Positions 32,739 through 41,737 of a stretch of DNA of 64,000 nucleotides are shown here, piece after piece. The stretch covers positions 62,001 through 126,000 of the forward strand of contig CACZBS010000007.1 of assembly GCA_902779455.1 (NCBI GenBank), given 5' to 3'. The DNA is from an uncultured Prevotellaceae bacterium. GTDB lineage: Bacteria > Bacteroidota > Bacteroidia > Bacteroidales > Bacteroidaceae. The notes beneath the pieces were generated by a model. It was given only the letters and a program-made list of their open reading frames with translations, was not told the origin of the DNA and did not search any database. The translations under genes were made by a program, and so were the position numbers. Position 1 is the first letter of the stretch. The number at the start of each line of letters is the position of its first letter.

Positions 32739-35213
32739 TCAGAAAGGATATCCGATGGCGATGTGGAGGGAGTGCATGTCGCTGAAGCGTGGGATGTTCA
32801 GGTAGCCAGACTTGCCGGTGTCGTAGGGCAGATGGAGTCCGAAGCCCCAGTCGACGCGGAGGACGAGGAAGTCGAGGTCGTAGCGTAGTCCTACGCCTGT
32901 GCCTGTGGCGAGTTCGCGGAAGAACTTGCGTGCATGGAAGCCCGTGTTGGCAAAGAGGTCGTTCCAGGCGTCGATGAAGTCGTGGGTGGTCTGGTCGTCA
33001 TCGTCGCCGTGCTGGAGGGTCCAGTCGCGCGAGTTCCAGACGTTGCCTGCGTCGAGGAAGACGGCGCCGTAGAGGCTGCCGAACAGTCGGCGGCGCAGCT
33101 CGAGGTTGGCAACGAACTTGGAGTCGCCGTTCTGCATGAGATAGCTGAACTGACTGTTGCCTGGTATGCCCTGGAAAGCACCAGGGCCGATGGAACGGAC
33201 GGTGAAGGCTCGGATGCTGTTGGCACCGCCTACGTAGAAGAGTTCGCTGAAGGGTGCTTCGTCGGCATTGCCGTAGCTCCAGAGGAGTCCCCAGTTGAGA
33301 TGGCCGACGAGCTGGGTCTTAGGATCGAGGGTCCAGGTCTTGACGAGGTCGGTCTCAATGCGGATGAACTGCGAGTATGGGTTCTTGAAGAGCGTCTTGC
33401 CGCGTTGGTTCCACTTGTTGCCCTGAATGAGGACGTCGTAGAGGGCTGTGAGGTTGCCTGCCTGCTCGATGCTGGTCTCCCATCGGATGGGGTTGCGCAG
33501 GTTAGATGGTGATGCGTATGTGTAGGTATAGCGCATCTTGGGGATGAAGTAGTCGTCCATCGTGGCCTGAAGGTATGGATTTTGGATAAGGAGCTGATCG
33601 AACTGCTCGGTGTGGCTGTTCATGTACTGATACTTCAGGATGAGGGGCGACAGTTCGTGGCGGCTGGTGGCTGAGGGTTGCCAGCGGTAGGTCCACTCGC
33701 CTGAGACGATGTGCATCTTATAGTAGGAGGGTCGGCGGACGATGTCGCTTGAAACTTTGGCGATGGTCCAAGGTGTGGCGTAGAATCGACGAGGGCGTCG
33801 GCGTCCGTTGGGCCCCGAGCGGCGTGTGCGGTTGACGAAGGGGGCAATGATGCGCGGGAACTCAATGGAGGCGTCAGCACCATATTCATAGGAGTTCATG
33901 TCTGAACCGCCACCGTTGATCTGCCATTCGTAGGCGCCGTGGAGGTTGATGTCGAGCTTTTCGGCTCCGCGGAAGGCGTTGCGCTTGGTGAATCCGAGTT
34001 TGAGCTCTGGGCCCAGCCGGCCGATGGTACGGTTGACGAAGTTGGTCTCGACGTAGAAGTCGTAGGGCTTGTCGAAGGTGCAGCTGAGCGTCATGTCGAG
34101 GGTGTCTTGGGAGACGTGAGAATTGAGAGTTGAGAGTTGGGAGAGGCGCGGGGTGAGTTGTAGGTCGACGGAGGAGAAGATACCGTTGGCATTGATTTTC
34201 TGGACCGATTCCTGATAGTTGTCGTAGCTGAAGAGCTGACGAGGGCGCAGCTTGAGGTCGCGCAGGATGACACGCGGACGGATAGGGGAGTGCTTGCCGT
34301 TGTAGAAGACTTTGAGGAAGCGTCGGTCGATGGAGTCGCTGAGCTGTTCGCGCATGGAGCGGCGCAGCTCGACTCTGGTCCTTCCGATGCGCCAGGGACG
34401 CAGGGCCTCGGGGGGCAGCGAGTCGGCCAGCTGGAGACGCAGCTGGGCATGGCCTGCGATGTCGAATGTGTCGGCCAGATATGAGGCATACCCCGTTTGA
34501 TAGTAATAATAGCCGTTGTTGCGGAACAGTCGGCTCAGTCGCGTCCGCTCGGCGTCGAGGTTGGCTACGTCGAAGGGTGATCCGGGCTTGATGCAGGCTT
34601 CGTCAAGGGTGGAGTCGATGAGGTGCTGCATGGGGGCCGGGAAGCCTACGTAGGCGATGGTGTCGACGCTGAAGAGCGTGTCGAGCTTGACGGTGTAGCC
34701 GATTTTCATTTTCTTCGGATTATGCTGAGGCACCTCTTCGTAGCTGACCGAGCCGTGCAGGTAGCCGTTCTTGCGGAGCACAGAACGGGCCACGGAGGCG
34801 CGCAGGGCAGGATTGACCTGGCTCATCAGCACGGGGGCCTTGCCGAAGGCTTTCTTCATCCACTTCTTGAATACCCCGCTGGAACCGTCGGCCCAGTTCC
34901 ATATCCACAGGCCATAAGGAAAGGGCGTACGATAATAGCTTGAGCCGAAGAGGGCACCGTTAGGGGCGGTGGCCAGAGCGGCTTCGATTTCTTCGCGTGT
35001 GGTGTCGAAGTGGTCGCCAGGCTCGTAGTCCTGATAGTCAATCTTAGTGAGTCCGATGAATAGCTGGTCGTCGTCAGGGATGTTCTTGGTGGTGGAGCAG
35101 GACGTTGTGCTCAGCAAGAGAGATATGCTGAGCGAGAAATTGAGAATGAGGAAAGCGACGGGGCGCATTCTTCGTCTTATTCTTCTTATCTTATATGTCA
35201 GTCTGTTCATCAT
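32739..35213 (-). CDS. TamL-like lipoprotein of the BamA/TamA superfamily
   Basis: 824 residues. A basic N-terminus and hydrophobic segment end in a lipobox (TSC, Cys39), then POTRA-like domains (about 50-330) and an Omp85 barrel with VGGANSIRAFTVRSIGPG near 655 and a terminal Phe. The tamB-like gene lies directly upstream and overlaps it by 4 bp (ATGA), so the two products are made together, matching the lipoprotein TamA/TamB pairs described in Bacteroidota for outer membrane assembly or lipid transport. A stretch encoding LSQLSTLNSHVS (about 34111-34145) is made of near-repeats and looks like an in-frame insertion. A second ATG three bases downstream is possible. Confidence 0.88.
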   Translation of the reverse strand: MMNRLTYKIRRIRRRMRPVAFLILNFSLSISLLLSTTSCSTTKNIPDDDQLFIGLTKIDYQDYEPGDHFDTTREEIEAALATAPNGALFGSSYYRTPFPYGLWIWNWADGSSGVFKKWMKKAFGKAPVLMSQVNPALRASVARSVLRKNGYLHGSVSYEEVPQHNPKKMKIGYTVKLDTLFSVDTIAYVGFPAPMQHLIDSTLDEACIKPGSPFDVANLDAERTRLSRLFRNNGYYYYQTGYASYLADTFDIAGHAQLRLQLADSLPPEALRPWRIGRTRVELRRSMREQLSDSIDRRFLKVFYNGKHSPIRPRVILRDLKLRPRQLFSYDNYQESVQKINANGIFSSVDLQLTPRLSQLSTLNSHVSQDTLDMTLSCTFDKPYDFYVETNFVNRTIGRLGPELKLGFTKRNAFRGAEKLDINLHGAYEWQINGGGSDMNSYEYGADASIEFPRIIAPFVNRTRRSGPNGRRRPRRFYATPWTIAKVSSDIVRRPSYYKMHIVSGEWTYRWQPSATSRHELSPLILKYQYMNSHTEQFDQLLIQNPYLQATMDDYFIPKMRYTYTYASPSNLRNPIRWETSIEQAGNLTALYDVLIQGNKWNQRGKTLFKNPYSQFIRIETDLVKTWTLDPKTQLVGHLNWGLLWSYGNADEAPFSELFYVGGANSIRAFTVRSIGPGAFQGIPGNSQFSYLMQNGDSKFVANLELRRRLFGSLYGAVFLDAGNVWNSRDWTLQHGDDDDQTTHDFIDAWNDLFANTGFHARKFFRELATGTGVGLRYDLDFLVLRVDWGFGLHLPYDTGKSGYLNIPRFSDMHSLHIAIGYPF

Positions 35214-38200
35214 TGCTCCTTGTTTGTTTGTGTAGTGTCAGTCTTCACGGAGTCGGCTTGCTCGCGCTTGGCCTGACGCTGGGGTATCATCATGGGCTGT
35301 TCTTTCTTCCAGAAGCGGAAGATGTCCCAGAATGAATCCATCTTGCGCTTCCAGATGAAGCCGGCGCCGTATTCGCCTGTGTAGCCCTCGAGCCAGTCGT
35401 AGGCATTCTGGTTGTAGAAAAGCTTGACGTACTGGTTGGCAGTCGGCGAGAGACGGTATTCCATCGTGACGTTGTCGAAGAACGACTGGTTCTGGCCGAT
35501 GGCAGCCTCTTGGCCGGTTGAGACCTTGCCGCCAATCTGCACACGGAGACGGTTGTTCCAGAACCGTTTGGCAAACTTGAACGAATAGTCAGTGTGCATG
35601 GCTCCGCTGGCGTCGGTCGTGTTGTCGAGACCGATGCTCAGGTCGAGCGTCTTGAGGGCATTGCCCGTGATGTTGTTGATCTCGCTTTGCAGGAAAGAGC
35701 TGAGGGCAGAGTTCATGGAGAAGCCGCTGGTGTTGCCGTCGGCCAGATACATGCCTGTGGTGAGCATCGTCACGGCCAGCTTTCCTCTTTGCTCAGTCGA
35801 CATGGAGTTGAGCTCGCTCGAGATGCTCATGTCTTCAGGAGCGTCGATGATGAATTCCAGGCCCATGTCGTTGAGCGTCTTGGTGATGATGACGCCGCAG
35901 TCGAATGCTACGGATCGACTCTGTCCACCCTCCTGTCCGACGCTGGCCTTGGTGCGCTCCGTAGCGGTCAGGTTGAGTCGGGGGTTCATCGGATCACCCG
36001 TGAACTCGACGTAGCTGCCGTCCTGGATGGTGAAGGTCTTGAGGGGGATGATGGGCAGCGAGTATTTCATCTCGCCGCTATTGAGCGTGTAGCGTCCGTT
36101 GAGTGTGAGCTCGCTGGCCGAATAGCGCATCCGCAGGTCTCCGCCTCCGAAGAGGTCGACGTAGTTGGTCTGGTCGGCATTGAGGCCGCAGACGACGTGA
36201 GCTCCCTGGTCGATGCCAATCTGGAGGTCGACGGTCAGTCCGTCAGGTGTCGGGCGCTCGATGCTGACATGTACGGAGTCATTGAAATCAGTGAACTTGA
36301 CGAGCTCGTCGAGTTGGTTGTCGGTTGAGAGTGGCGAGTCAAGCAAGAGATAAGTCAGGTCGGTGTTGCCCAGCACGTCGAGCTTGCCGCGCATGGCGAG
36401 TCGCTCCATGGGCCCGCGCAGGGTGGCAAAGAAGTTGACGAAGCCCTTGCCGAAAGCAATTGATCGGGCCGACTGTTTCGAGTTGATGAGCTGGAAGTTC
36501 CTGGCGCGCATGCGGAGATCCATCGTCATGTGGTCCATGTCGTGGAAGTCGATGTTGCCCATGATGTTGAGTGGATTGTCGTTATAGGCATACATCGTGA
36601 AGTTTTCAAGCAATAGTTTAGAGTCAATGATGCGCACAGGGTCGTTGTCGAAACGTAGGCGCACACCATAGGGCTGGCTGACCAGGTAGGCAGAGTCGAG
36701 ATATAGCTCGCCCTGGGCATCGGGTTGTGAGAGTGAGCCCTTGACGCTGACCTCGCCTTCGGCATAGCCCTCGAAGCCGATCAACTGGTCGGGTATGAAG
36801 CCATTGATGAGCGACAGCGGTGTGTGGGTCAGCTGTAGCGTGGCGTCGAGATAGCCGTCGTCCTCGTCGCGGTATTCGCCTCTGAGGGCGCCCACCTCCT
36901 TGTCGCTGAGCATGAGGATGCCCTCGACGGCATGGGTGTTGTCTTCGCGCTGCAGATAGACGAACTCCGTTGAGACGTCGCCCATCTGGCTGCCTTCGTA
37001 GGCCATGCTGCGTACCTGCATGTCGCTGGCTACGGAGATCTGCCGGTCGCTGTTCATCATGAGGTGGAAGTCGCCGTCGAGCATGCCGGCAATGCGTGGC
37101 ACGTAAGGCAGCACTGTCGTCAGGCGGTCGAGGTCGAAGCGGTGAAGGCTGATGGTGAGGTCTTGCAGGAGTGTAGAGTCCTGGTTCTCTGAGTAGATCT
37201 TGATGCCAGTGCCGTCGTCGGCGACGAGGTCGACCTTGGCCTGCAGCTTGGCGTCGCGGCCCAGGAAGAGAAAGTTGTCGTCGTTAAGGTTGAACTCTGT
37301 ATAGCCGAGGGTGGGGCGCTTGGGCAGCAGCTGGAAGCGCAGACCGTCGGCCTCCATGACAGCCTGAGCCCCCAGGCGGACGCCGAGGTCGCCCTTGTCG
37401 TCGTAGAAACGCAGGCCGAGACGTGCTCCGCGGTCGTAGACGTTGCCGTCGACGAGGGCACGGAATACGAACTGCGGATTGCGCCGATTGTTAGCCACGA
37501 CTCCCTGATAGGTCAGTCCGTGCTCGCTGTCGCGCAGGCTGATGTGGACAGTGTCGATGCGTACGGAGTCGTACTTCAGGGCATAGACGTGAGCCGTGCC
37601 GTTGAGTCCCTTCTCTGGCGACGCTGTCAGGTCGACGAGGAGGTCGCGGAAGTCAATGCCAGCTGAGGCTCTCAGCATGTCGGCAATGGGGTTGTCGTTG
37701 CCGCTGGTAGCATAGAGCCGCATGGTGGGCAGCATCGATTTGATGCGTGGTTGGTCGATGATGCGCTGGTCGAACTGCGAGCCGATGGTGTCGGCCAGCG
37801 CCGTCAGTTGGTTGATGAGCCGCTGATAGCCGCCACTGGCGTCCATCTTGAGGGCGAGGTTGCCGCTCTGCAGCCGTGCTGTTGTCGTGTCGCGGTTGGC
37901 CAGCAAGTTGAGTGTGACGTCCTGTGGACGATAGGTTGCAGAGGAGTCGCGGATGTAGAGGTCGGCAAAGTGGCCCTCCGCCTGATAATACTCGTCCAGG
38001 TCGGTGGCCAGGTCGATGTGGCCGCACATGCCTACGACGAGCGGGTTGCTGGAAATGCCGAGGGCTTGCAGGTCAGCATGGCGGACGTCGGTGCCCAGTG
38101 TGGCCTTGATGTTGGAGCGATGGCCGAGTAGTGCATCGGCGTCGATGGTGCCACGCATCAGCGGATTGTCGCTGGTGAGTGATGCCAGCACATGGCCGTT

Positions 38201-39856
38201 GTTGAGGGTGGCATCGGCGTGAAGGTTGTCGAGATTGAGCCGTCCGTAGCGCAGATGACTGACTTGGGCCTGTGCGTCGAGACGGCTACGGGAGTCGAAG
38301 AAGTCAGTGCCTTGTCCTCGCAACTGCACATCGGCCGTGAGTTCGTAGAGCGAATCCTGGGGCAGGAAGTGGTGGAGGTTCAGGTTGTTGATCTTGGCAT
38401 CGGCGCTGTAGACTGCCGCCTTCTGGTCGTAGTAGCCCTTCAGCCTGATGTTGCCCCGGCCTTCGCGGGCCGTGAGGTCGGCCGTGTAGCGCGAGCCGTT
38501 GGCGTCGACCTTGCCTTCCAGCTGAATTCCACTGGGTATGCGGACGGATGGTGGCAGCCCCATGGTCTGACGCAGCATGGAGAGGTCGTAGGTCTGCAGC
38601 TTCACGTCGAGTCCGCCAAGCATAGAGTCGAGGCTGGTCAGGTTGTTGATCGTTCCTGAGGCTTCAGCACGGAAGACGGTCGGCAGCTCCATGCTGAGCT
38701 GTTCGACGCGGGCTTGCTGCAGGTTGCCCTTGATGCGTCCCTTGACGCTCAGCGGCCAGTCGGGCCAGCGGCTGCGCATCGGTGCTGGGACGTCGTCCAT
38801 GAATGCCAACAGATCCTGGCGGCCGATCTGGGCGTCGAGGTCGACGTCCATAGAGCCGGGTGCTACATCGTCCATCACGTTGAGGTCGACGTCGGCGCGT
38901 GCATAGATAGTGGAGTGGGGGGTGGTCAGGCTGAGCCCTTGCAGGCTGAGCCGCTGGCCGTCGAGGAGGACGGGGCCATGCAGGTCGTCGATCTGCAGGC
39001 CGCTGTTAGCCTCGCGGAGTGATGCCTTGGCGAGGTTGAGCGCCAGTCGATCGCCGCTGTAGTCGATGGAGTCAAGCTTAAGGCCGATGTCGTGCAGGTC
39101 GAGATGACTGTAGTCCAGTCCGTGGGCTTTGGCAGGCTCATGGGGCAGGTCGTATTTCAGTTGACCGTCCTGCCAGTCCAGCTCTTTCAGGGCATAGTGG
39201 CTGTCGGCCAGGTCGATTCGGGCGTCAGTGGCCGTCGCCTTGCCCAAATAGCCGCTGACGCGCATGGAGTCGCCAGGCATGCTGAGGCTTACGCGCGTGC
39301 GTTCTATATTTAATTTGTCCAGGTTGATGAGCCATGCGAGAGGCTCCGACGTGGTCGTGTCGACGGCAGCCGTGTCGCTCAGGGCTATTGTGACGTCGGC
39401 ATCGCTGAGCTTTGCGTCGTTCAAGTTGACGATGCCTGCAGCGAGATCGATGCCGTCGGATCGCAGGCTCAGATGGTCGGCCTGGCCGCTCACCTGTACA
39501 TCTGATATCAGATCGCAGGTATTGAAGTGGGCCCGCTCCATGCTCAACTCGTCGACGACCACCTGGCTTCGCAGCAAGGGCCACAACTGCACATCGACTA
39601 CGGCGCGTCCCACTTGGGCAATGGTGTCGCTCTCAGGCCTGACGACGAGTACGTCGTCGGCAGCCAAGTCAAGGGGAAACTTCAGGCTGACGTGGCCTAC
39701 GGAGATGTCGAGGCCGGTCTTCTCGCTGGCAATGGCCGCCACCTTCTCTGCCACCCATTGTTGGATGGGAGGCACATAAAGCAGTGCTGCCGCGACGAGC
39801 AGCAGCACAACTGGGGTCAGCAGGATCAGGCCTGTCCACTTGAGCGCTTTCTTCAT
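35210..39856 (-). CDS. TamB-like translocation and assembly module protein (DUF490)
   Basis: 1548 residues. One N-terminal transmembrane segment (about 7-28, WTGLILLTPVVLLLVAAALL) anchors it in the inner membrane. A very long periplasmic beta-rich, AsmA/TamB-like groove follows, with the conserved C-terminal DUF490 region (about 1200-1500, including LNLTATERTKA and the GMYLADGNTSGF segment). Members of this family bridge the two membranes and are thought to move lipids or assist barrel assembly. It is coupled by a 4-bp overlap to the TamL-like gene. The ATG lies 8 nt from a weak -7 box, so the leader would be very short. The tail is Lys/Gln-rich. Confidence 0.9.
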   Translation of the reverse strand: MKKALKWTGLILLTPVVLLLVAAALLYVPPIQQWVAEKVAAIASEKTGLDISVGHVSLKFPLDLAADDVLVVRPESDTIAQVGRAVVDVQLWPLLRSQVVVDELSMERAHFNTCDLISDVQVSGQADHLSLRSDGIDLAAGIVNLNDAKLSDADVTIALSDTAAVDTTTSEPLAWLINLDKLNIERTRVSLSMPGDSMRVSGYLGKATATDARIDLADSHYALKELDWQDGQLKYDLPHEPAKAHGLDYSHLDLHDIGLKLDSIDYSGDRLALNLAKASLREANSGLQIDDLHGPVLLDGQRLSLQGLSLTTPHSTIYARADVDLNVMDDVAPGSMDVDLDAQIGRQDLLAFMDDVPAPMRSRWPDWPLSVKGRIKGNLQQARVEQLSMELPTVFRAEASGTINNLTSLDSMLGGLDVKLQTYDLSMLRQTMGLPPSVRIPSGIQLEGKVDANGSRYTADLTAREGRGNIRLKGYYDQKAAVYSADAKINNLNLHHFLPQDSLYELTADVQLRGQGTDFFDSRSRLDAQAQVSHLRYGRLNLDNLHADATLNNGHVLASLTSDNPLMRGTIDADALLGHRSNIKATLGTDVRHADLQALGISSNPLVVGMCGHIDLATDLDEYYQAEGHFADLYIRDSSATYRPQDVTLNLLANRDTTTARLQSGNLALKMDASGGYQRLINQLTALADTIGSQFDQRIIDQPRIKSMLPTMRLYATSGNDNPIADMLRASAGIDFRDLLVDLTASPEKGLNGTAHVYALKYDSVRIDTVHISLRDSEHGLTYQGVVANNRRNPQFVFRALVDGNVYDRGARLGLRFYDDKGDLGVRLGAQAVMEADGLRFQLLPKRPTLGYTEFNLNDDNFLFLGRDAKLQAKVDLVADDGTGIKIYSENQDSTLLQDLTISLHRFDLDRLTTVLPYVPRIAGMLDGDFHLMMNSDRQISVASDMQVRSMAYEGSQMGDVSTEFVYLQREDNTHAVEGILMLSDKEVGALRGEYRDEDDGYLDATLQLTHTPLSLINGFIPDQLIGFEGYAEGEVSVKGSLSQPDAQGELYLDSAYLVSQPYGVRLRFDNDPVRIIDSKLLLENFTMYAYNDNPLNIMGNIDFHDMDHMTMDLRMRARNFQLINSKQSARSIAFGKGFVNFFATLRGPMERLAMRGKLDVLGNTDLTYLLLDSPLSTDNQLDELVKFTDFNDSVHVSIERPTPDGLTVDLQIGIDQGAHVVCGLNADQTNYVDLFGGGDLRMRYSASELTLNGRYTLNSGEMKYSLPIIPLKTFTIQDGSYVEFTGDPMNPRLNLTATERTKASVGQEGGQSRSVAFDCGVIITKTLNDMGLEFIIDAPEDMSISSELNSMSTEQRGKLAVTMLTTGMYLADGNTSGFSMNSALSSFLQSEINNITGNALKTLDLSIGLDNTTDASGAMHTDYSFKFAKRFWNNRLRVQIGGKVSTGQEAAIGQNQSFFDNVTMEYRLSPTANQYVKLFYNQNAYDWLEGYTGEYGAGFIWKRKMDSFWDIFRFWKKEQPMMIPQRQAKREQADSVKTDTTQTNKEQ

Positions 39857-39864
39857 CGAAAGTG

Positions 39865-39872
39865 CAAAGTAA
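39865..39872 (-). promoter_or_regulatory. Probable -7 element of the tamB-tamL operon
   Basis: The complementary strand reads TTACTTTG, one base off TAnnTTTG, followed by CAC; 8 nt upstream of the ATG. Confidence 0.5.
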
Positions 39873-39918
39873 CAAAAAAAATCCGATACCGACGAATTTT
39901 TCCTTGATTATTTCTCCA

Positions 39919-40674
39919 TTACAAGTCGGAAATCTTGCCTACGCCAGTACGGTGGAGTTGCTTCTCCTTGGGGTCGCCGCCGTATTTCAGGGAGCCCACA
40001 CCGCTGACGTCAGCCTTCAGCCTGTCTGAAGCCCAGCACTTGATGCTGCCTACGCCGCTCACTTCGGCCTTGACGGCCGAAGCCTTCAGCCCTTCGGCCT
40101 CGATGCTGCCCACGCCGCTGTTCTCGAGCTCGGCCTCGCGAGCCTGTCCCTGCAGCTCGATGTTTCCTACGCCATTGAGCTCGCAGTCGATGTGATTGAC
40201 CTTGAGCCCGTTGAGCTTGATGGAGCCCACACCGTTGTTCTCAACCTCCAGTTGGTCAGCCCGTAGCGAGTCGGCCTTGATCATGGCCACGCCATTGCTC
40301 TCGATCTTGCGCAATGTGGGCGTGTAGACGAGTATCTTGACGTCGGAGGTCTCGATAATGGCATTCTTTACGGCAAAGTCGAGCTTCAACTCACCTTCCT
40401 CTACCTTGATGCTGAACAGCTCCAGATAGTTGTCAGGGCATTGCAAGACAACGCGATGACCATCCTTGGCACTTTGGATAATCTTGACGTTGGCCATAAG
40501 CGTAGCCTCGAGTTCGTCGAAGGCAGGCTGTTCGTAGACCTTCTCAACGATGTTCTTGCTGGGTTTGATTTTCTGGCCTCCTTGGCCAAGTCGGATGGTG
40601 TAATTAACGCATGAGGTGGCCAGCAGGACTGCCAGACAGAGTGTGGCCGTGAGCAGGATTCGGTTCGTTTTCAT
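39919..40674 (-). CDS. GIN-domain (DUF2807) lipoprotein
   Basis: 251 residues. The signal sequence ends in a lipobox (ATSC, Cys22). The mature protein is a head-GIN/DUF2807 beta-helix: from about residue 125 a recurring element of roughly 20 residues carries GVG at each turn (SNGVAMIKA, NNGVGSIKL, LNGVGNIEL, NSGVGSIEA, VSGVGSIKC, VSGVGSLKY), ending with RTGVGKISDL. Function of the family is unknown; surface adhesion or scaffold roles are only inferred. There is a possible Shine-Dalgarno (AAGGAGAA) about 10 nt before the ATG, unusual in this window. Upstream lies repeat array A4. Confidence 0.85.
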   Translation of the reverse strand: MKTNRILLTATLCLAVLLATSCVNYTIRLGQGGQKIKPSKNIVEKVYEQPAFDELEATLMANVKIIQSAKDGHRVVLQCPDNYLELFSIKVEEGELKLDFAVKNAIIETSDVKILVYTPTLRKIESNGVAMIKADSLRADQLEVENNGVGSIKLNGLKVNHIDCELNGVGNIELQGQAREAELENSGVGSIEAEGLKASAVKAEVSGVGSIKCWASDRLKADVSGVGSLKYGGDPKEKQLHRTGVGKISDL

Positions 40675-40764
40675 AATTCAGTTCTCCTTCTTAATTTTGA
40701 TTGCTTTCTATGGGTTAGACGTCAAAACGAGCCGAAAAGTTGCAGGGTGGTGCATCTCAATTTT

Positions 40765-40845
40765 CAAAGGACCGTTTCTCCGTCCTCAAAGGACCGTTTC
40801 GTGCCCTTCAAAGGACCGCTTCTCCACCCTCAAAGGACCGTTTCG
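40765..40845. repeat. Family A repeat array A4 (four units)
   Basis: Units start at 40765, 40787, 40809 and 40831, an exact 22-bp period, all in one orientation (CAAAGGACCGTTTCT, CAAAGGACCGTTTCG, CAAAGGACCGCTTCT, CAAAGGACCGTTTCG). It ends 15 bp from the stop codon of the RluA-type gene. The right arm is degenerate (TTTCT/TTTCG instead of CTTTG) and no unit is inverted. Confidence 0.9.
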
Positions 40846-40860
40846 TTTTTCAGCTTATGA

Positions 40861-41553
40861 TTACCATTTTATTTGGGCGGATAGCTTGCTCCACAGAGAG
40901 TCGTCGGGTAGGGGAGCGTCGACGATGATCTGCTGGTGGCTGACAGGGTGCTCGAACTCTATGCGATGGGCCAGAAGCGAGATGCTGCCATCAGGTAGGG
41001 AGCGACGGGCGCCATACTTCAGGTCGCCACGGATGGGCATGCCGACGGCGCTGAGCTGACAGCGTATCTGGTGGTGGCGACCCGTCATCAGCTGGACCTC
41101 AAGCAGATCGTAATGGTCGCCATGGGCCAGCAGACTATAGCGCAGCTGGGCCTTCTTGGCTCCACTCACCTCATGGTCGTGGGCATACGCCTTGTTCTGT
41201 TGCTCATTGCGCGTCAGCCAATGCGTCAGCAGGCGTGAGCTGGCTGGGAGCTCATCTCCTCCCGACCTTTCCACAATGGCCCAATAGGTCTTGTGCACCT
41301 GACCCTCAGCAAACATCTTGTTCAGGCGGGTCAGAGCCTTCGACGTGCGGGCAAAGACGACCAAGCCGCTGACGGGGCGGTCCAGACGGTGAACCACGCC
41401 GAGAAACACCTCGCCGGGCTTTGCATACTTCTCCTTAATATATTGCTTCACGTCGTCGGCCAGCGTGCGGTCGCCCGTCTTGTCGCCCTGTACAATCTCG
41501 CCGCTCCGCTTGCTGACAATGATCAGATGGTTGTCCTCGTAGATAACTTGCAT
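40861..41553 (-). CDS. RluA-family pseudouridine synthase
   Basis: Converts uridine to pseudouridine in rRNA or tRNA. The 230-residue product contains the family signature HRLDRPVSG with catalytic Asp58, the QVHKTYWAIV segment and the C-terminal GRHHQIRCQLSAVGMPI block. It lacks an N-terminal S4 RNA-binding domain, as in the RluA/TruC subgroups, so the exact target site cannot be told. It has its own promoter, divergent from the aldehyde dehydrogenase gene, and its stop codon is followed by repeat array A4 in place of a recognisable T-tailed terminator. Confidence 0.92.
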   Translation of the reverse strand: MQVIYEDNHLIIVSKRSGEIVQGDKTGDRTLADDVKQYIKEKYAKPGEVFLGVVHRLDRPVSGLVVFARTSKALTRLNKMFAEGQVHKTYWAIVERSGGDELPASSRLLTHWLTRNEQQNKAYAHDHEVSGAKKAQLRYSLLAHGDHYDLLEVQLMTGRHHQIRCQLSAVGMPIRGDLKYGARRSLPDGSISLLAHRIEFEHPVSHQQIIVDAPLPDDSLWSKLSAQIKW

Positions 41554-41578
41554 GCCAGATATAGTTGGTTAGGGAGTG

Positions 41579-41586
41579 CAAAGTTA
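41579..41586 (-). promoter_or_regulatory. -7 promoter element of the RluA-type gene
   Basis: The complementary strand reads TAACTTTG followed by CACT, 25 nt upstream of the ATG. Confidence 0.7.
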
Positions 41587-41681
41587 CTCTTTTTTTTCAT
41601 AAACGTAATTATAATCGTGAAGCAGAATGGCTAAAAAAAATTAAAAGGCTCATAATTTCTTGGCGTTTCGTTTCTTTTTTA

Positions 41682-41689
41682 TATCTTTG
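41682..41689 (+). promoter_or_regulatory. -7 promoter element of the aldehyde dehydrogenase gene
   Basis: TATCTTTG after a T-rich stretch, 48 nt upstream of the ATG. Confidence 0.7.
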
Positions 41690-41737
41690 CAAATGATTTA
41701 ACAAACAACCAACAAACATCTTAAAAACAATACGCGT

